Assembly: GCA_947503555.1 (NCBI GenBank) | Contig: CANNEE010000002.1 | Span: 400,883 to 464,882, forward strand | From: an uncultured Shewanella sp. | GTDB lineage: Bacteria > Pseudomonadota > Gammaproteobacteria > Enterobacterales > Shewanellaceae | Direction: 5' to 3' | Length of the DNA stretch: 64,000 nucleotides | Part shown: in pieces, positions 55,401 to 63,933 of the stretch | Layout of the letters: each line of letters opens with the position of its first letter | Position numbering within the stretch: position 1 is the stretch's first letter | Notes under the pieces: generated by a model | Seen by the model: only the letters and a program-made list of their open reading frames with translations | What the model was told of the DNA's origin: nothing | The model's database searches: none | Program-made: the position numbers and the translations under genes

Positions 55401-56213
55401 GGAGAGTGGAGCATTAAGTTTGATTGGAACACTGCGGATAGTCTGTCTGGTATTATTGCGGTACAAGATAAAGATGATGCTGTTATTAAGCAGATTCCTC
55501 TAAAGGTTACTCGAGGTAAAGACGTTACTGAAAACGCTAACTTATCATCAGCTATGGTAGCAGGTGAAGCGAGTCGAGTTAGCTTTGATATAGCACCTAA
55601 CCTAACGAGTGAGGATAAGGTTTATAAGCTTGAAGCTGCAGTCACCCCTGGTCATGAGTTTGCAAATATCAGTCATGATGGTGTTGCTTCAGATACAGGC
55701 ATTACATGGACTGTAACTCAAGCTGCTGGCTCAGCAGAGCCAATGTCTGTAGGCTTCGATTTAGTTCCGCGTAAGTCTGGTGACTTCTTTGGTCTGCAAT
55801 TGATGAATGAGCTGGGTGATAGCAAACTTGAAAAGACTTATACCTTTGGTGTTGCGCAAGGTGCGCCAACAGCTGCAGTGACTGATAGTGTCACCGTAGG
55901 CGAAGGTGAAACTGTTAGTCTATCAGCAGCAGAATCCAATGATCCAAATAGAGACACCTTGTCTTATATGTGGAAGCAAACCTCTGGTAAAGCTGTTGAG
56001 TTCAGTGCAGCAGGAAGTAACATTAGCTTCACAGCCCCAGATGTTGGAAGTGCTGGAGAAAGCTTGGCCTTTGAAGTGACTGTTTCTGATGGTCACGGAA
56101 ATACAGATACCGCACAAACTTCAGTTAAAGTCACAGATAAATCATCTGGTGGTGCTTTAGGTTGGCTAGGTTTGGTATTGCTGCCTTTTGCATGGATGAG
56201 ACGTAAGCGTTAA
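52443..56213 (+). CDS. Large secreted subtilisin-family (S8) protease, GlyGly-CTERM
   Basis: A 1256-residue secreted protease. Order of domains: signal peptide (about 1-20), inhibitor-I9-type propeptide (about 60-170), and an S8 catalytic domain with Asp in VGIIDTGINTDNPS (about 214), His in DHNGHGSHTAGTTAG (about 290) and Ser in LSGTSMASPHIAGAL (about 641). A PA domain is inserted at about 475-570 (IVVCDRGAIARVDKGRNVKA). Then come a Fn3-like region, a bacterial pre-peptidase C-type region (about 840-960), an Ig/PKD-like domain (about 1140-1230) and a C-terminal GGALGWLGLVLLPFAWMRRK. That tail is a GlyGly-CTERM signal, normally cut by rhombosortase for type II secretion. The start is a GTG at 52443 with AAGGAAGTGTTCA before it. 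Confidence 0.93.
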   Translation: MKTKIAIAVSAALLSTAVNAQNSEYASLAKPEQLTQQIKTVDSKQKEAVKYQGYTQAVFTPEIDLAPGKYRYFVRLSESPVALYQGGIQGLQATAPHLDNNKSRKLDVQSAPVKKYRSYLESQQQDVITKARALIGELDVKQQTTLAYNGMVVEMTQAQAKKLATVSGIAHIHRETLRFPQTDSGPTIIKAPSVWDGSATGVSTKGEGMIVGIIDTGINTDNPSFADVGGDGYDHTNPWGEGVYSGDCKTDFPELCNDKLIGVHSWPAITKEYLNYDVTVPANGEDHNGHGSHTAGTTAGNVLMKQNVLDVDGGETGVVFEQVSGVAPHANIVSYQVCNPGEDDDIDFRGCFPSLTILAIEHAIENGVDALNYSIGGGSSNPWQDPDALAFLAARKAGIHVATSAGNSGPGPETVGSPGDAPWITTVAAYTHDREFSDKTIGSFTGGEGEAPSELTGKAMTGAFTGSIVYAGDFENANDPDSDPAQCLKPFPEDTFAENTIVVCDRGAIARVDKGRNVKAGGASALVLANLQGGATSVVADAHVLPAIHIDADQGDQLKAWLAKGEEHQAEISGTVVEKNEEAARIAAGFTSRGPNKSVPNVIAPSIAAPGVSIFAAYADDQSDKFKQYPDPSDFSFLSGTSMASPHIAGALTLLAKIHPTWSPAEVQSALMMTADQNTKKEDGETASDFFDMGAGYANIEAAAKTGLVMDESYADYMTANPLIGGKPEGINLPTMANAGCVDTCTWKRTVKAVKDGSWTASTMGMVDGFKLSVSPESFELKVGETQTLTVTADVSAADKGWNFANVKLMSEGMPEVKLPVAVKAGGNDLPDELIIDAGRAEGSVTYSGYRINGHEGVKFNVYDKSTDIVEPATLNVPEDRFDYTVLTTTEELANIVISTSSETAPDVDLRVLNSSFQKIGSSAGPDSNESVSFTNFPAGTYYLVVDGYKASTPGGTDEVTLKVSSILFNDESLATAVTAMGSETDGEWSIKFDWNTADSLSGIIAVQDKDDAVIKQIPLKVTRGKDVTENANLSSAMVAGEASRVSFDIAPNLTSEDKVYKLEAAVTPGHEFANISHDGVASDTGITWTVTQAAGSAEPMSVGFDLVPRKSGDFFGLQLMNELGDSKLEKTYTFGVAQGAPTAAVTDSVTVGEGETVSLSAAESNDPNRDTLSYMWKQTSGKAVEFSAAGSNISFTAPDVGSAGESLAFEVTVSDGHGNTDTAQTSVKVTDKSSGGALGWLGLVLLPFAWMRRKR

Positions 56214-56229
56214 TTATTGCTTAGTAAAG

Positions 56230-56262
56230 TAAAAAGCCGCTCATAATGAGCGGCTTTTTTGT
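56230..56262 (+). terminator. Terminator of the subtilase gene
   Basis: AAAAAGCCGCTCATAATGAGCGGCTTTTTT forms a perfect stem (GCCGCTCA / TGAGCGGC) with a T-run, 20 bases after the stop. Confidence 0.93.
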
Positions 56263-56683
56263 GAGAAACTTTTGGCTGACAAGAGTGATTCAATGGTACT
56301 AATCTTTAGGTGAACCTCATATTACTTTGCGCACATTAGGCTCTATTGTTTTGGTATTATCCCGTGTCTAGGTTTGTTGCAACTTGCTATGGCTCTTGGA
56401 GTTTTCTTCTAGTAGGGTTGCAGCAAATTATATAGTCATTTTTCAATAGGTTTATTACTAGGTTGATGCAGGAGCGATTATAGCGATGACTTGGGGAAGC
56501 CTAGATAACCATCACGAGAGGTGTCCATACTAGGGACAAAAACCATGTTCAGAGTTAACGATATTTCTAGTATTCAGGTAGAGGGCTAGGATTCAAATAA
56601 TTTATATAATTGTCCCTAAGTTAAGAATATAGACAAAAAAAGCCCACTCAAATTGAGTAGGCCTTTTTATTTTAAACAATAGG
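56263..56683. other. Noncoding stretch between subtilase and bamD
   Basis: No convincing frame on either strand. The only structure is the bamD terminator at the right-hand end (56637-56668). The middle part (56450-56600) shows no repeat or riboswitch pattern that I recognise. Confidence 0.35.
56637..56668 (-). terminator. Terminator of bamD
   Basis: GCCCACTC-AAATT-GAGTAGGC, with A-runs on the left and TTTTTATTT on the right, so it can act in both directions. Confidence 0.85.
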
Positions 56684-57427
56684 TTAACCAAAATTAGCTT
56701 GATAAACCTTCTCGGCGTTAGCTTTTAAACTCTCTTGGCCTAATTCATCGTAGGATTCAATCATAATTTCTAGAGCACGTTTGACTGAGTCGGTTTCTGG
56801 ATAGGTCTCCAATACTGATTGAGCTCTTACGGCAGCAGCAGTCCAAGCATTAATTTTGACGTAATATTCGGCGACGCGAATAGAGTACGCTGCTAAGCGA
56901 TTTTTTAAGGCTAACATTCTGTGTTGTGCGTCAGCTGCATACTTGCTGTTTGGATAGAGCTTCAATAATTTATCGAAATCTTTGAATGCATCGATTGCAT
57001 TTTGCGGATCCCTATCTGTTCTATCTATATCTAGAAGATCATGGAACATATAAGAATCTGCTTGCATATTAATTAAGCCACGCATGTAGTAGACATAATC
57101 AATATCCGGGTGAGTAGGATTTAAGCGAATAAACCTATCAATATTAGCGAGCCCAGATGCGATATCTTCAAGTTTGTAGTAGGCATAAATGAGGTCCAGT
57201 TGAACCTGAGTTTTGTGTGGGCCAAAGGGAAAGCGAGAGTCTAAAGCTTCCAATGAACGTATCGCTTTAGAGAAATTACCTAATTCTAACGAAGTTCTTG
57301 CTTGTGCGTAGAGTGCTTCAGGCGACTTTTTTGTGAACTCTACATCTTCAGGGTTATTGTTTGTACTACAAGCAGTTACAGCAATTGTAATTAGACCTGC
57401 TAATGCGACTCTGGCAAATTTATACAT
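56684..57427 (-). CDS. bamD: Outer membrane assembly lipoprotein BamD
   Basis: A 247-residue lipoprotein. The signal MYKFARVALAGLITIAVTAC is followed by lipid-modified Cys at 20. Five TPR-like repeats (about 30-240) contain PEALYAQARTSLELGNFSKA, LDSRFPFGPHKTQVQLDLIY, HPDIDYVYYMRGLINM and YPNSKYAADAQHRMLALKN, close to E. coli BamD/YfiO. It is the essential partner of BamA in inserting beta-barrel proteins. The ATG at 57427 starts the lipoprotein signal; the frame upstream encodes 22 extra residues that would spoil it. It is divergent from rluD, the conserved neighbourhood in gammaproteobacteria. Confidence 0.95.
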   Translation of the reverse strand: MYKFARVALAGLITIAVTACSTNNNPEDVEFTKKSPEALYAQARTSLELGNFSKAIRSLEALDSRFPFGPHKTQVQLDLIYAYYKLEDIASGLANIDRFIRLNPTHPDIDYVYYMRGLINMQADSYMFHDLLDIDRTDRDPQNAIDAFKDFDKLLKLYPNSKYAADAQHRMLALKNRLAAYSIRVAEYYVKINAWTAAAVRAQSVLETYPETDSVKRALEIMIESYDELGQESLKANAEKVYQANFG

Positions 57428-57548
57428 ACTTGAATTCGATTCTTTTAAGTTAATAGTTAAGAATTTTTCCATTTCACTATAAAATAGAAACATCCGATTG
57501 TAACAGATAGCAAAAATTATTGGACCCTTAAACGCGGGTACGGTTCAT

Positions 57549-58520
57549 ATGACTCAAGAGATTAATCTAAAAAGCGAGATAACAGCAACACAAACCGGGC
57601 AAAGATTAGACCAAGCTTTGGCGGAATTGTTCCCTGATTATTCCCGTACACGCATCAAAGAGTGGATTCTTTCTGACTGCATTTACCTCGATGGCAAATT
57701 AGTTAATAAGCCAAGAGAAAAAGTATACGAGCTGCAGCAAGTGGAGGTTAACGCCACCATAGAAGAGGAAGTGAAAGCTAAGCCTGAAGCTATCGATTTA
57801 AATATTGTCTATGAAGATGACGATATTATCGTGATTAATAAGCAAGCTGGGTTAGTTGTGCATCCTGGTGCAGGTAATAGTGATGGCACGTTGATGAATG
57901 CATTACTTCACCATTGTCCTGATATTGAGCATGTGCCAAGGGCTGGTATTGTTCATCGCCTCGATAAGGACACCACAGGTTTGATGGTAGTGGCTAAAAC
58001 CGTTGAAGCTCAAACACACCTAGTGGCAGCATTGCAAGCTCGTGAAATTACCCGTGAATATGAAGCGATTGTTATGGGGACCATGACCGCGGGCGGTACT
58101 GTTGATGAACCAATTGGTCGTCACCCAACCAAACGAACCCATATGGCTGTGCATCATTTAGGTAAGCCTGCAATGACTCATTATCGTGTGGCAGAAAAGT
58201 TCCGCGCCCATACTCGTTTAAGGCTACGCCTCGAGTCGGGAAGAACGCACCAAATTCGTGTTCATATGGCTCATATTGGTCATATTCTGGTTGGCGACCC
58301 TGTTTATGGCGGCCGTCCTCGCCCACCAAAAGCTGCAGCGCCAGAGTTTATCGAAACCTTGAAGGGTTTTAGACGCCAAGCGTTGCATGCGGTACGCCTT
58401 GAGCTTGCTCATCCTATGACCTGTGAAATCATGAGTTGGCAAGCACCAATTCCAGAGGATATGGTGGAATTGACCAAAGCCTTACGTAAAGATACGGAAG
58501 CCCATCCTATTGAGTACTAA
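57549..58520 (+). CDS. rluD: 23S rRNA pseudouridine synthase RluD
   Basis: A 323-residue protein. An N-terminal S4 domain (GQRLDQALAELFPDYSRTRI) precedes the catalytic domain with VHRLDKDTTGLMVVAKTVEA (Asp about 139), VVHPGAGNSDGTLMNALLHH, RHPTKRTHMAVHHLGKPAMT and GRTHQIRVHMAHIGHILVGD. The KRTHMAV block is typical of RluD. It makes pseudouridines 1911, 1915 and 1917 in helix 69 of 23S rRNA, a site central to ribosome function. It is first in a run with pgeF and probably clpB. The start ATG at 57549 has only a weak ribosome site. Confidence 0.95.
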   Translation: MTQEINLKSEITATQTGQRLDQALAELFPDYSRTRIKEWILSDCIYLDGKLVNKPREKVYELQQVEVNATIEEEVKAKPEAIDLNIVYEDDDIIVINKQAGLVVHPGAGNSDGTLMNALLHHCPDIEHVPRAGIVHRLDKDTTGLMVVAKTVEAQTHLVAALQAREITREYEAIVMGTMTAGGTVDEPIGRHPTKRTHMAVHHLGKPAMTHYRVAEKFRAHTRLRLRLESGRTHQIRVHMAHIGHILVGDPVYGGRPRPPKAAAPEFIETLKGFRRQALHAVRLELAHPMTCEIMSWQAPIPEDMVELTKALRKDTEAHPIEY

Positions 58521-59256
58521 CTCATCCTTTCTCAAGCATGACTGGCCCCTACCTAAAGGGGTTAGTATCGCCATGACAACCCGTCATGGCGGTTGCAGCT
58601 GTTTTCCTTACGACAGTTTGAACCTTGGCGAGCATGTTGGTGACGATAAGCTAGCTGTTGCTAAAAATCGCCAACTACTTGAAACAAAACTGAACTTGCC
58701 AGCACCACCTGTTTGGCTTGAACAGGTTCACGGTGTTGAGGTTGTCGATTTGCCTTTAAGAGAAAAAAACATTCCAAAGGCAGACGCTAGCTATACCAAT
58801 CAAGCCAATCAAGTTTGTGTCGTGATGACTGCCGACTGTTTACCTGTGCTGCTCTGTAATCGACAGGGAACAGAAGTCGCCGCAGTGCATGCTGGATGGC
58901 GAGGTTTATGTGACGGTGTGATTGAGGCTGCTATCGCAAAGTTTAGTGCGCCAAGAAATGAAATAATGGCTTTTTTAGGGCCTGCAATTGGTTCGAAAGC
59001 CTTTGAAGTGGGTGCGGAAGTTAAGCAAGCTTTTGTTGAGCAGTTTGTCTCGAGTGCTGGTTATTTCGCTTTATGTGGTGAAGGTAAATATCTGGCTGAT
59101 ATTCAAGGGTTAGCTCAAGATAGATTAACACGTATGGGAGTAAGCGAGTGTTACTGTGCCGATACGTGTACCTATACACAAGCAGATGATTACTTTTCCT
59201 ACCGCCGTGACGGTCAAACAGGTCGTATGGCCTCACTTATTTGGATAAATAGCTAG
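58510..59256 (+). CDS. pgeF: Peptidoglycan editing factor PgeF (YfiH, laccase domain)
   Basis: A 248-residue protein of the YfiH/multi-copper polyphenol oxidase family: MTTRHGGCSCFPYDSLNLGE, VWLEQVHGVEVVDLP, VVMTADCLPVLLCNRQGTEV, AAVHAGWRGLCDGVIEAAI and ADTCTYTQADDYFSYRRDGQ. Zinc ligands are the conserved His and Cys (VHGVE, TADCLP, VHAGWRG). Known members prevent L-Ser being placed at position one of the peptidoglycan stem. The start is a TTG at 58510 that overlaps rluD by 11 bases, with GGAAGCCC before it; the first ATG would cut off 21 residues of conserved sequence. Confidence 0.9.
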   Translation: MSTNSSFLKHDWPLPKGVSIAMTTRHGGCSCFPYDSLNLGEHVGDDKLAVAKNRQLLETKLNLPAPPVWLEQVHGVEVVDLPLREKNIPKADASYTNQANQVCVVMTADCLPVLLCNRQGTEVAAVHAGWRGLCDGVIEAAIAKFSAPRNEIMAFLGPAIGSKAFEVGAEVKQAFVEQFVSSAGYFALCGEGKYLADIQGLAQDRLTRMGVSECYCADTCTYTQADDYFSYRRDGQTGRMASLIWINS

Positions 59257-59264
59257 AGCTGATA

Positions 59265-59292
59265 CTTGAATTTGTATAAATAGCCCCCATCT
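59265..59292 (+). promoter_or_regulatory. Sigma32 heat-shock promoter for clpB
   Basis: CTTGAA (59265-59270), a 14-bp spacer, then CCCCATCT (59285-59292) match the sigma32 consensus very closely. It lies 40-67 bases before the clpB ATG and thus provides heat induction separate from rluD-pgeF. Confidence 0.9.
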
Positions 59293-59331
59293 TTTTAACA
59301 TCATTTTGTTTTTATTGTATTTGGAGGCTAT

Positions 59332-61905
59332 ATGCGACTCGATCGTATGACTAACAAGTTTCAGATGGCCATATCCGATGCCCAATCATTAGCGCTCGGA
59401 CGCGATCATCAGTTTATCGAGCCTATCCATCTCATGATGGCATTACTGAATCAAGATTCAGGTTCAATTCATCCTTTGCTAACTCAAGCAGGCATTAGAG
59501 TCAGTCAATTACGCTCGCTGATTAGCCAAGAGCTAGAGCGCCTGCCAAAAGTCGAAGGTACTGGCGGTGATGTCCAACTATCTCAAGCCTTAATTCGATT
59601 ATTAAACCTTTGCGATAAGCTATCCCAAAAGCGCAAAGATAAGTTCATGTCCAGTGAGCTATTTGTGCTTGCAGCGCTAGAAGGTAAAGATCCTTTAGCT
59701 GAATCGCTTAAGAAAGCGGGCGCGACTAAAGAACTGCTTGAAGAAACTATAGAGCAGATTCGTGGTGGTCAAAATGTTGATGACCCCAATGCGGAAGATC
59801 AGCGCCAAGCGCTAAAGAAATATACTGTCGATCTCACCGAGCGTGCAGAGCAGGGTAAGTTAGATCCTGTTATTGGTCGTGATGATGAAATCCGTCGTAC
59901 GGTTCAGGTGCTGCAACGCAGAACCAAGAATAACCCTGTGTTAATTGGCGAACCTGGAGTAGGTAAAACTGCGATAGTTGAAGGTCTTGCTCAGCGCATT
60001 ATTAATGGTGAGGTGCCGGAAGGAATCAAAGATAAGCGAGTATTATCTCTGGATATGGGGGCTTTAGTCGCAGGCGCTAAATATCGAGGCGAGTTTGAAG
60101 AAAGGCTTAAGGCTGTATTGAATGAACTGTCTCAAGAAGAAGGCCAAGTCATCTTATTCATTGATGAGCTGCATACCATGGTGGGCGCGGGTAAAACCGA
60201 TGGTGCCATGGATGCGAGTAATATGCTTAAGCCAGCGTTAGCTCGTGGTGAGCTTCACTGTGTGGGTGCCACTACCTTAGACGAATATCGTCAGTATGTA
60301 GAGAAAGATGCAGCGCTGGAAAGACGTTTCCAAAAAGTGGTGGTCGATGAACCTACGGTAGAAGACACCATAGCGATTTTACGTGGTCTTAAAGAGCGCT
60401 ATGAACTGCATCACCACGTAGAAATTACTGACCCTGCGATTGTTGCTGCTGCGACTATGTCCCATCGTTATATTTCTGATCGAAAGTTACCAGATAAAGC
60501 GATCGATCTAATTGATGAAGCTGCATCTAGCATTCGATTGCAGATTGATTCTAAGCCAGAAGCGTTAGATAGACTCGAACGCCGTGCTATTCAGCTCAAG
60601 CTTGAGGAACAGGCCTTAGCTAAAGAGAGTGATGATGCGAGTGTTAGGCGACTTGATATGTTGCGAGCAGAGCTGGCCGAGGTTGAGCAAAATGTCGCGG
60701 AGCTTAATGAGATTTGGCATACAGAAAAAGCGGCACTTGCTGGTACTCAGCACATTAAAGCCGATCTAGAGCAGGCGAGGCTAGATCTTGATGTTGCGAG
60801 ACGTGCTAGCGACTTAACTCGTATGTCAGAGCTGCAGTATGGGCGTATTCCCGATTTAGAGCGGCAACTAGATCTCGCATCACAAGCTGAAATGCAGGAT
60901 ATGACTCTCCTGCGCAACAAGGTTACCGATATTGAAATCGCAGAGGTGCTTTCTAAAGCCACCGGTATTCCAGTAGCGAAGATGCTTGAAGGCGAGAAAG
61001 AAAAATTGCTCGCGATGGAAGATGCACTTCATGAAAGAGTGATTGGTCAAAACGAAGCCGTTGACTCTGTGGCTAACGCCATAAGACGAAGTCGAGCCGG
61101 GTTAGCCGATCCAGATAGACCTATAGGCTCATTCCTATTTTTAGGTCCTACAGGAGTGGGTAAAACTGAGCTGTGTAAATCTCTGGCTAAGTTTTTATTT
61201 GATACTGAGTCCGCTCTTGTACGTATCGATATGTCAGAATTTATGGAAAAGCACTCTGTCGCTAGATTAGTTGGTGCGCCCCCTGGTTATGTGGGTTATG
61301 AAGAAGGCGGCTACCTGACTGAAGCTGTGAGGCGAAAACCTTATTCTGTTATTTTGTTGGACGAGGTGGAAAAAGCCCACCCTGATGTGTTTAATATTCT
61401 GCTTCAAGTATTAGACGATGGACGCTTGACTGACGGCCAAGGACGTACAGTCGATTTTCGCAATTCCGTTGTGATTATGACCTCTAATCTAGGCTCTGAT
61501 ATTATCCAAGAAAACTTCACTAATTTGAGTTATCAAGAGATGAAACGTGAAGTGATGAATGTAGTCACCCATTCATTTAAACCTGAGTTCTTGAATCGAA
61601 TTGATGAAACCGTTGTTTTCCATCCATTGACCGCAGATCATATTACTCATATAGCATCAATCCAAATAGATGCATTAAAGACGAGGTTAGCCGAGCGTGA
61701 GTTTGATTTGGAAATTACTGAGGAAGCGTTAGCGATTATTGCTCAAGCTGGATTTGATCCTATCTATGGTGCAAGACCTCTCAAACGGGCATTGCAACAT
61801 GAAGTGGAAAACCCCTTAGCTCAAAAGCTATTGAAGGGCGAACTAGTACCTGGCAAGCCTATAAAGATCGCCTGTTCTGGATATGAGTTGACCTTTAGTC
61901 AATAG
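59332..61905 (+). CDS. clpB: Protein disaggregase ClpB
   Basis: An 857-residue AAA+ chaperone, identical in length to E. coli ClpB. The N-domain ([20 protein letters not shown]) is followed by AAA-1 (Walker A GEPGVGKT about 206, Walker [10 protein letters not shown]), the coiled-coil middle domain (about 410-525, unique to disaggregases) and AAA-2 (Walker [10 protein letters not shown] about 605, pore loop [11 protein letters not shown]). It works with DnaK to recover proteins from aggregates after heat shock. The heat-shock promoter just upstream confirms regulation. The start ATG at 59332 follows TTTGGAGGCTAT. It is monocistronic, with its own terminator. Confidence 0.97.
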   Translation: MRLDRMTNKFQMAISDAQSLALGRDHQFIEPIHLMMALLNQDSGSIHPLLTQAGIRVSQLRSLISQELERLPKVEGTGGDVQLSQALIRLLNLCDKLSQKRKDKFMSSELFVLAALEGKDPLAESLKKAGATKELLEETIEQIRGGQNVDDPNAEDQRQALKKYTVDLTERAEQGKLDPVIGRDDEIRRTVQVLQRRTKNNPVLIGEPGVGKTAIVEGLAQRIINGEVPEGIKDKRVLSLDMGALVAGAKYRGEFEERLKAVLNELSQEEGQVILFIDELHTMVGAGKTDGAMDASNMLKPALARGELHCVGATTLDEYRQYVEKDAALERRFQKVVVDEPTVEDTIAILRGLKERYELHHHVEITDPAIVAAATMSHRYISDRKLPDKAIDLIDEAASSIRLQIDSKPEALDRLERRAIQLKLEEQALAKESDDASVRRLDMLRAELAEVEQNVAELNEIWHTEKAALAGTQHIKADLEQARLDLDVARRASDLTRMSELQYGRIPDLERQLDLASQAEMQDMTLLRNKVTDIEIAEVLSKATGIPVAKMLEGEKEKLLAMEDALHERVIGQNEAVDSVANAIRRSRAGLADPDRPIGSFLFLGPTGVGKTELCKSLAKFLFDTESALVRIDMSEFMEKHSVARLVGAPPGYVGYEEGGYLTEAVRRKPYSVILLDEVEKAHPDVFNILLQVLDDGRLTDGQGRTVDFRNSVVIMTSNLGSDIIQENFTNLSYQEMKREVMNVVTHSFKPEFLNRIDETVVFHPLTADHITHIASIQIDALKTRLAEREFDLEITEEALAIIAQAGFDPIYGARPLKRALQHEVENPLAQKLLKGELVPGKPIKIACSGYELTFSQ

Positions 61906-61929
61906 CCTTAAGCTAACAATCTATACTAA

Positions 61930-61960
61930 TAAAAAAGGAGCTTAACGCTCCTTTTTTATT
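61930..61960. terminator. Bidirectional terminator (clpB / DUF4124)
   Basis: AAAAAAGGAGC-TTAAC-GCTCCTTTTTT lies between the convergent clpB and DUF4124 genes, with long A and T runs. Confidence 0.92.
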
Positions 61961-62396
61961 ACTCTTCGCAAAATAGTCTTATTCTTTCTTTTTGTTGTGC
62001 TATTTCAGTTTGCTTATCTTTCTCATTCAATACGACCTCTTCACCTGATTGAGGATCTTTTCTTGTTAACCTATCGTAAGTCATTAGTAAGTTGAGTTTA
62101 TGCTTAGCACTTTTGCAAAGAGTGTCGGCTTGTGCTTTATCTTGTAGCTTAATGGTTTGCGCATCTTTCTCTTCTTGGGTTAGCTCACTAGTCTCTTTTT
62201 TCATCTTAGGTGCGACAAAACCAATCGGTCCCTGCTCGATGTCTTCACTATAGAGCTTAGTCACATTGCCTTTTTCTGGTGGCTGTTGACTGTAATGGGT
62301 TTTACCATTTTCATCTACCCAAGTGTAAATCACTGTTCCTAAGGCTTGGAAACTTAATGTTATCAAAGTAATAGTAAGTAAAGTGCGTGTTAGCAT
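61959..62396 (-). CDS. DUF4124 domain periplasmic protein
   Basis: A 145-residue protein with signal peptide MLTRTLLTITLITLSFQALG, followed at once by a DUF4124 domain (VIYTWVDENGKTHYSQQPPE), whose TxVDENGxTHYSxxPP block is diagnostic. The remainder is charged and helical (about 70-145), ending in ERIRLFCEE. The function is unknown. Two cysteines (about 95 and 143) might form a disulfide. It is monocistronic, divergent from pssA. Confidence 0.85.
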   Translation of the reverse strand: MLTRTLLTITLITLSFQALGTVIYTWVDENGKTHYSQQPPEKGNVTKLYSEDIEQGPIGFVAPKMKKETSELTQEEKDAQTIKLQDKAQADTLCKSAKHKLNLLMTYDRLTRKDPQSGEEVVLNEKDKQTEIAQQKERIRLFCEE

Positions 62397-62546
62397 TTGG
62401 CCCGTCCTAGGTAAACCGTGTCATAAGAGTGAATCATCTACATTGTCTAGCTGATTATAGGTTATCTATAACATAGCAATTATTGATATCAAAAAGATAT
62501 GTTATTGTTAGCATTCGAGTAAAGGTCGAGTGAATATAGAGTGAAG

Positions 62547-63281
62547 ATGAATAACTTACCTAAATCAGCCGCAAAGGTCAGAGGCATATACCTATTACCT
62601 AACCTCTTTACTACAGCTGGTTTATTTGCCGGCTTTTACGCCATAGTCTCATCGATGAATGGTCACTTTGAGTCAGGAGCAATAGCTATCTTTGTCGCTA
62701 TGATCTGTGATGGGTTAGATGGAAGGGTGGCGAGAATGACTAATACGCAAAGTGCCTTTGGTGCCGAGTATGACAGTATGGCTGATATGGTGTCATTTGG
62801 TATGGCGCCAGCATTGATTGCATATAACTGGGGGCTATCATCATTAGGTAAAATTGGATGGTTGGCCGCGTTTATCTATTGTGCGGCAGCAGCGTTACGC
62901 TTAGCCCGTTTTAATACTCAGGTGGGAGTGGCTGATAAAAGGTTTTTCCAGGGCTTAGCAAGTCCAGCTGCCGCAGCAGTGATTGCTGGTGGAGTTTGGC
63001 TTGGAACTCAGTATCAAATTATAGGTCAAGAAATAAGTATCCTTGTTGCAGTTATTACTACATTGGCAGGTCTGCTTATGGTGAGTAATTTTAGATATCA
63101 CTCGTTTAAAGAAGTTGACTGGCGTAGCAAGGTCAACTTCATTACGATTTTGATGATAGTTGGCGTATTTGTTGTTGTCTCGGTGGATCCTGCGGCCATT
63201 CTATTTTTAGGCTTTTGCCTCTACGCGCTATCGGGACCAATTCTTACAATTTATCAGGTGAGAAAGTTAAAGGATGTATAG
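62547..63281 (+). CDS. pssA: CDP-diacylglycerol-serine O-phosphatidyltransferase
   Basis: A 244-residue polytopic membrane enzyme with about seven helices. The CDP-alcohol phosphotransferase motif is clear: D-G-L-D-G-R-V-A-R, then G at +9 and D-S-M-A-D (about residues 50-75, ending ADMVSFGMAPALI). It joins serine to CDP-diacylglycerol to make phosphatidylserine. This is the small membrane-type PssA (Bacillus-like), unlike the phospholipase-D-like E. coli PssA. The start is either GTG at 62541 or ATG at 62547; AGAGTGAAG precedes the ATG, which I use. The rRNA operon begins about 160 bases downstream. Confidence 0.93.
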   Translation: MNNLPKSAAKVRGIYLLPNLFTTAGLFAGFYAIVSSMNGHFESGAIAIFVAMICDGLDGRVARMTNTQSAFGAEYDSMADMVSFGMAPALIAYNWGLSSLGKIGWLAAFIYCAAAALRLARFNTQVGVADKRFFQGLASPAAAAVIAGGVWLGTQYQIIGQEISILVAVITTLAGLLMVSNFRYHSFKEVDWRSKVNFITILMIVGVFVVVSVDPAAILFLGFCLYALSGPILTIYQVRKLKDV

Positions 63282-63440
63282 CCGTAAACCAACTCAAGCC
63301 GCGACCCGTTATTTTTTGGCTCTTTAGACTGGCAATTCAATTTATATGTGCCATGATTTAATTCCTGCGTCATTTTTCGAAGTTGAAATCGCCATTTTGC
63401 TGGTTTTGTGAGCGGCCGGTTGGCTTTTTCAAAAAAGCCC

Positions 63441-63468
63441 TTGCACGCTTTAAAAACTTCCCTATAAT
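63441..63468 (+). promoter_or_regulatory. rRNA operon promoter P1
   Basis: TTGCAC (-35) and TATAAT (-10) are separated by 16 bp, with GC-rich discriminator GCGCTCCC after the -10 and A/T-rich upstream sequence containing a GGCTTTTT / AAAAAAGCC palindrome. The GC-rich discriminator is typical of stringently controlled rRNA promoters. Confidence 0.85.
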
Positions 63469-63631
63469 GCGCTCCCACTGACACGGCACAGCGACTTCTT
63501 AAAGGAAATGCAAAGCCAGTCAGGGCGGTGAATTGCTAAAGCTTTTTTGAATAAGAAAGTGAGGTTAATTCAACAGTGCTGAAGCTTTTTAAGCGGTTTG
63601 AAAACAACTTAAAAAACTTTTAAAAAAGCAC

Positions 63632-63659
63632 TTGACGCCGATGAGGAAATGCGTAGAAT
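63632..63659 (+). promoter_or_regulatory. rRNA operon promoter P2
   Basis: TTGACG (-35) and TAGAAT (-10) have a 16-bp spacer, a GC-rich discriminator (ACGCCACC) and A-tract upstream (AACTTAAAAAACTTTTAAAA), a good UP element. It lies about 190 bp after P1. Confidence 0.85.
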
Positions 63660-63715
63660 ACGCCACCTCAAGCCGACGACCTAGCGTCTAAGGCGAAGTC
63701 TGAAAGATGACTTCA

Positions 63716-63728
63716 CGCTCTTTAACAA
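63716..63728 (+). promoter_or_regulatory. rRNA antitermination BoxA
   Basis: CGCTCTTTAACAA matches the E. coli rrn leader BoxA (TGCTCTTTAACAA) except for the first base. It lies in the leader upstream of 16S and recruits NusB-S10 to make transcription termination-resistant. Confidence 0.9.
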
Positions 63729-63933
63729 GATGACAAGCAAATCTGTGTGGACACTCACAGGTGTTAAGTTATTCGAAATTACTTACTTCGGTAGGTAATC
63801 AAAATATTAACTTAATGAAGAGTGTTCATAGCAATATGACTTTTGTCTTCACTTTTTTAAAAGTGAAAGCAAAAAATACAGAATTCATTGAGTCGTTACG
63901 CTTTTCCGTAAGGAGAAGGTAACAAAAAACTTT

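Noticed and set aside
63254-63484. A 76-codon minus-strand frame over the end of pssA and the rRNA promoter
   Set aside because: It covers the P1 promoter of the rRNA operon and has no family likeness; judged a chance frame.
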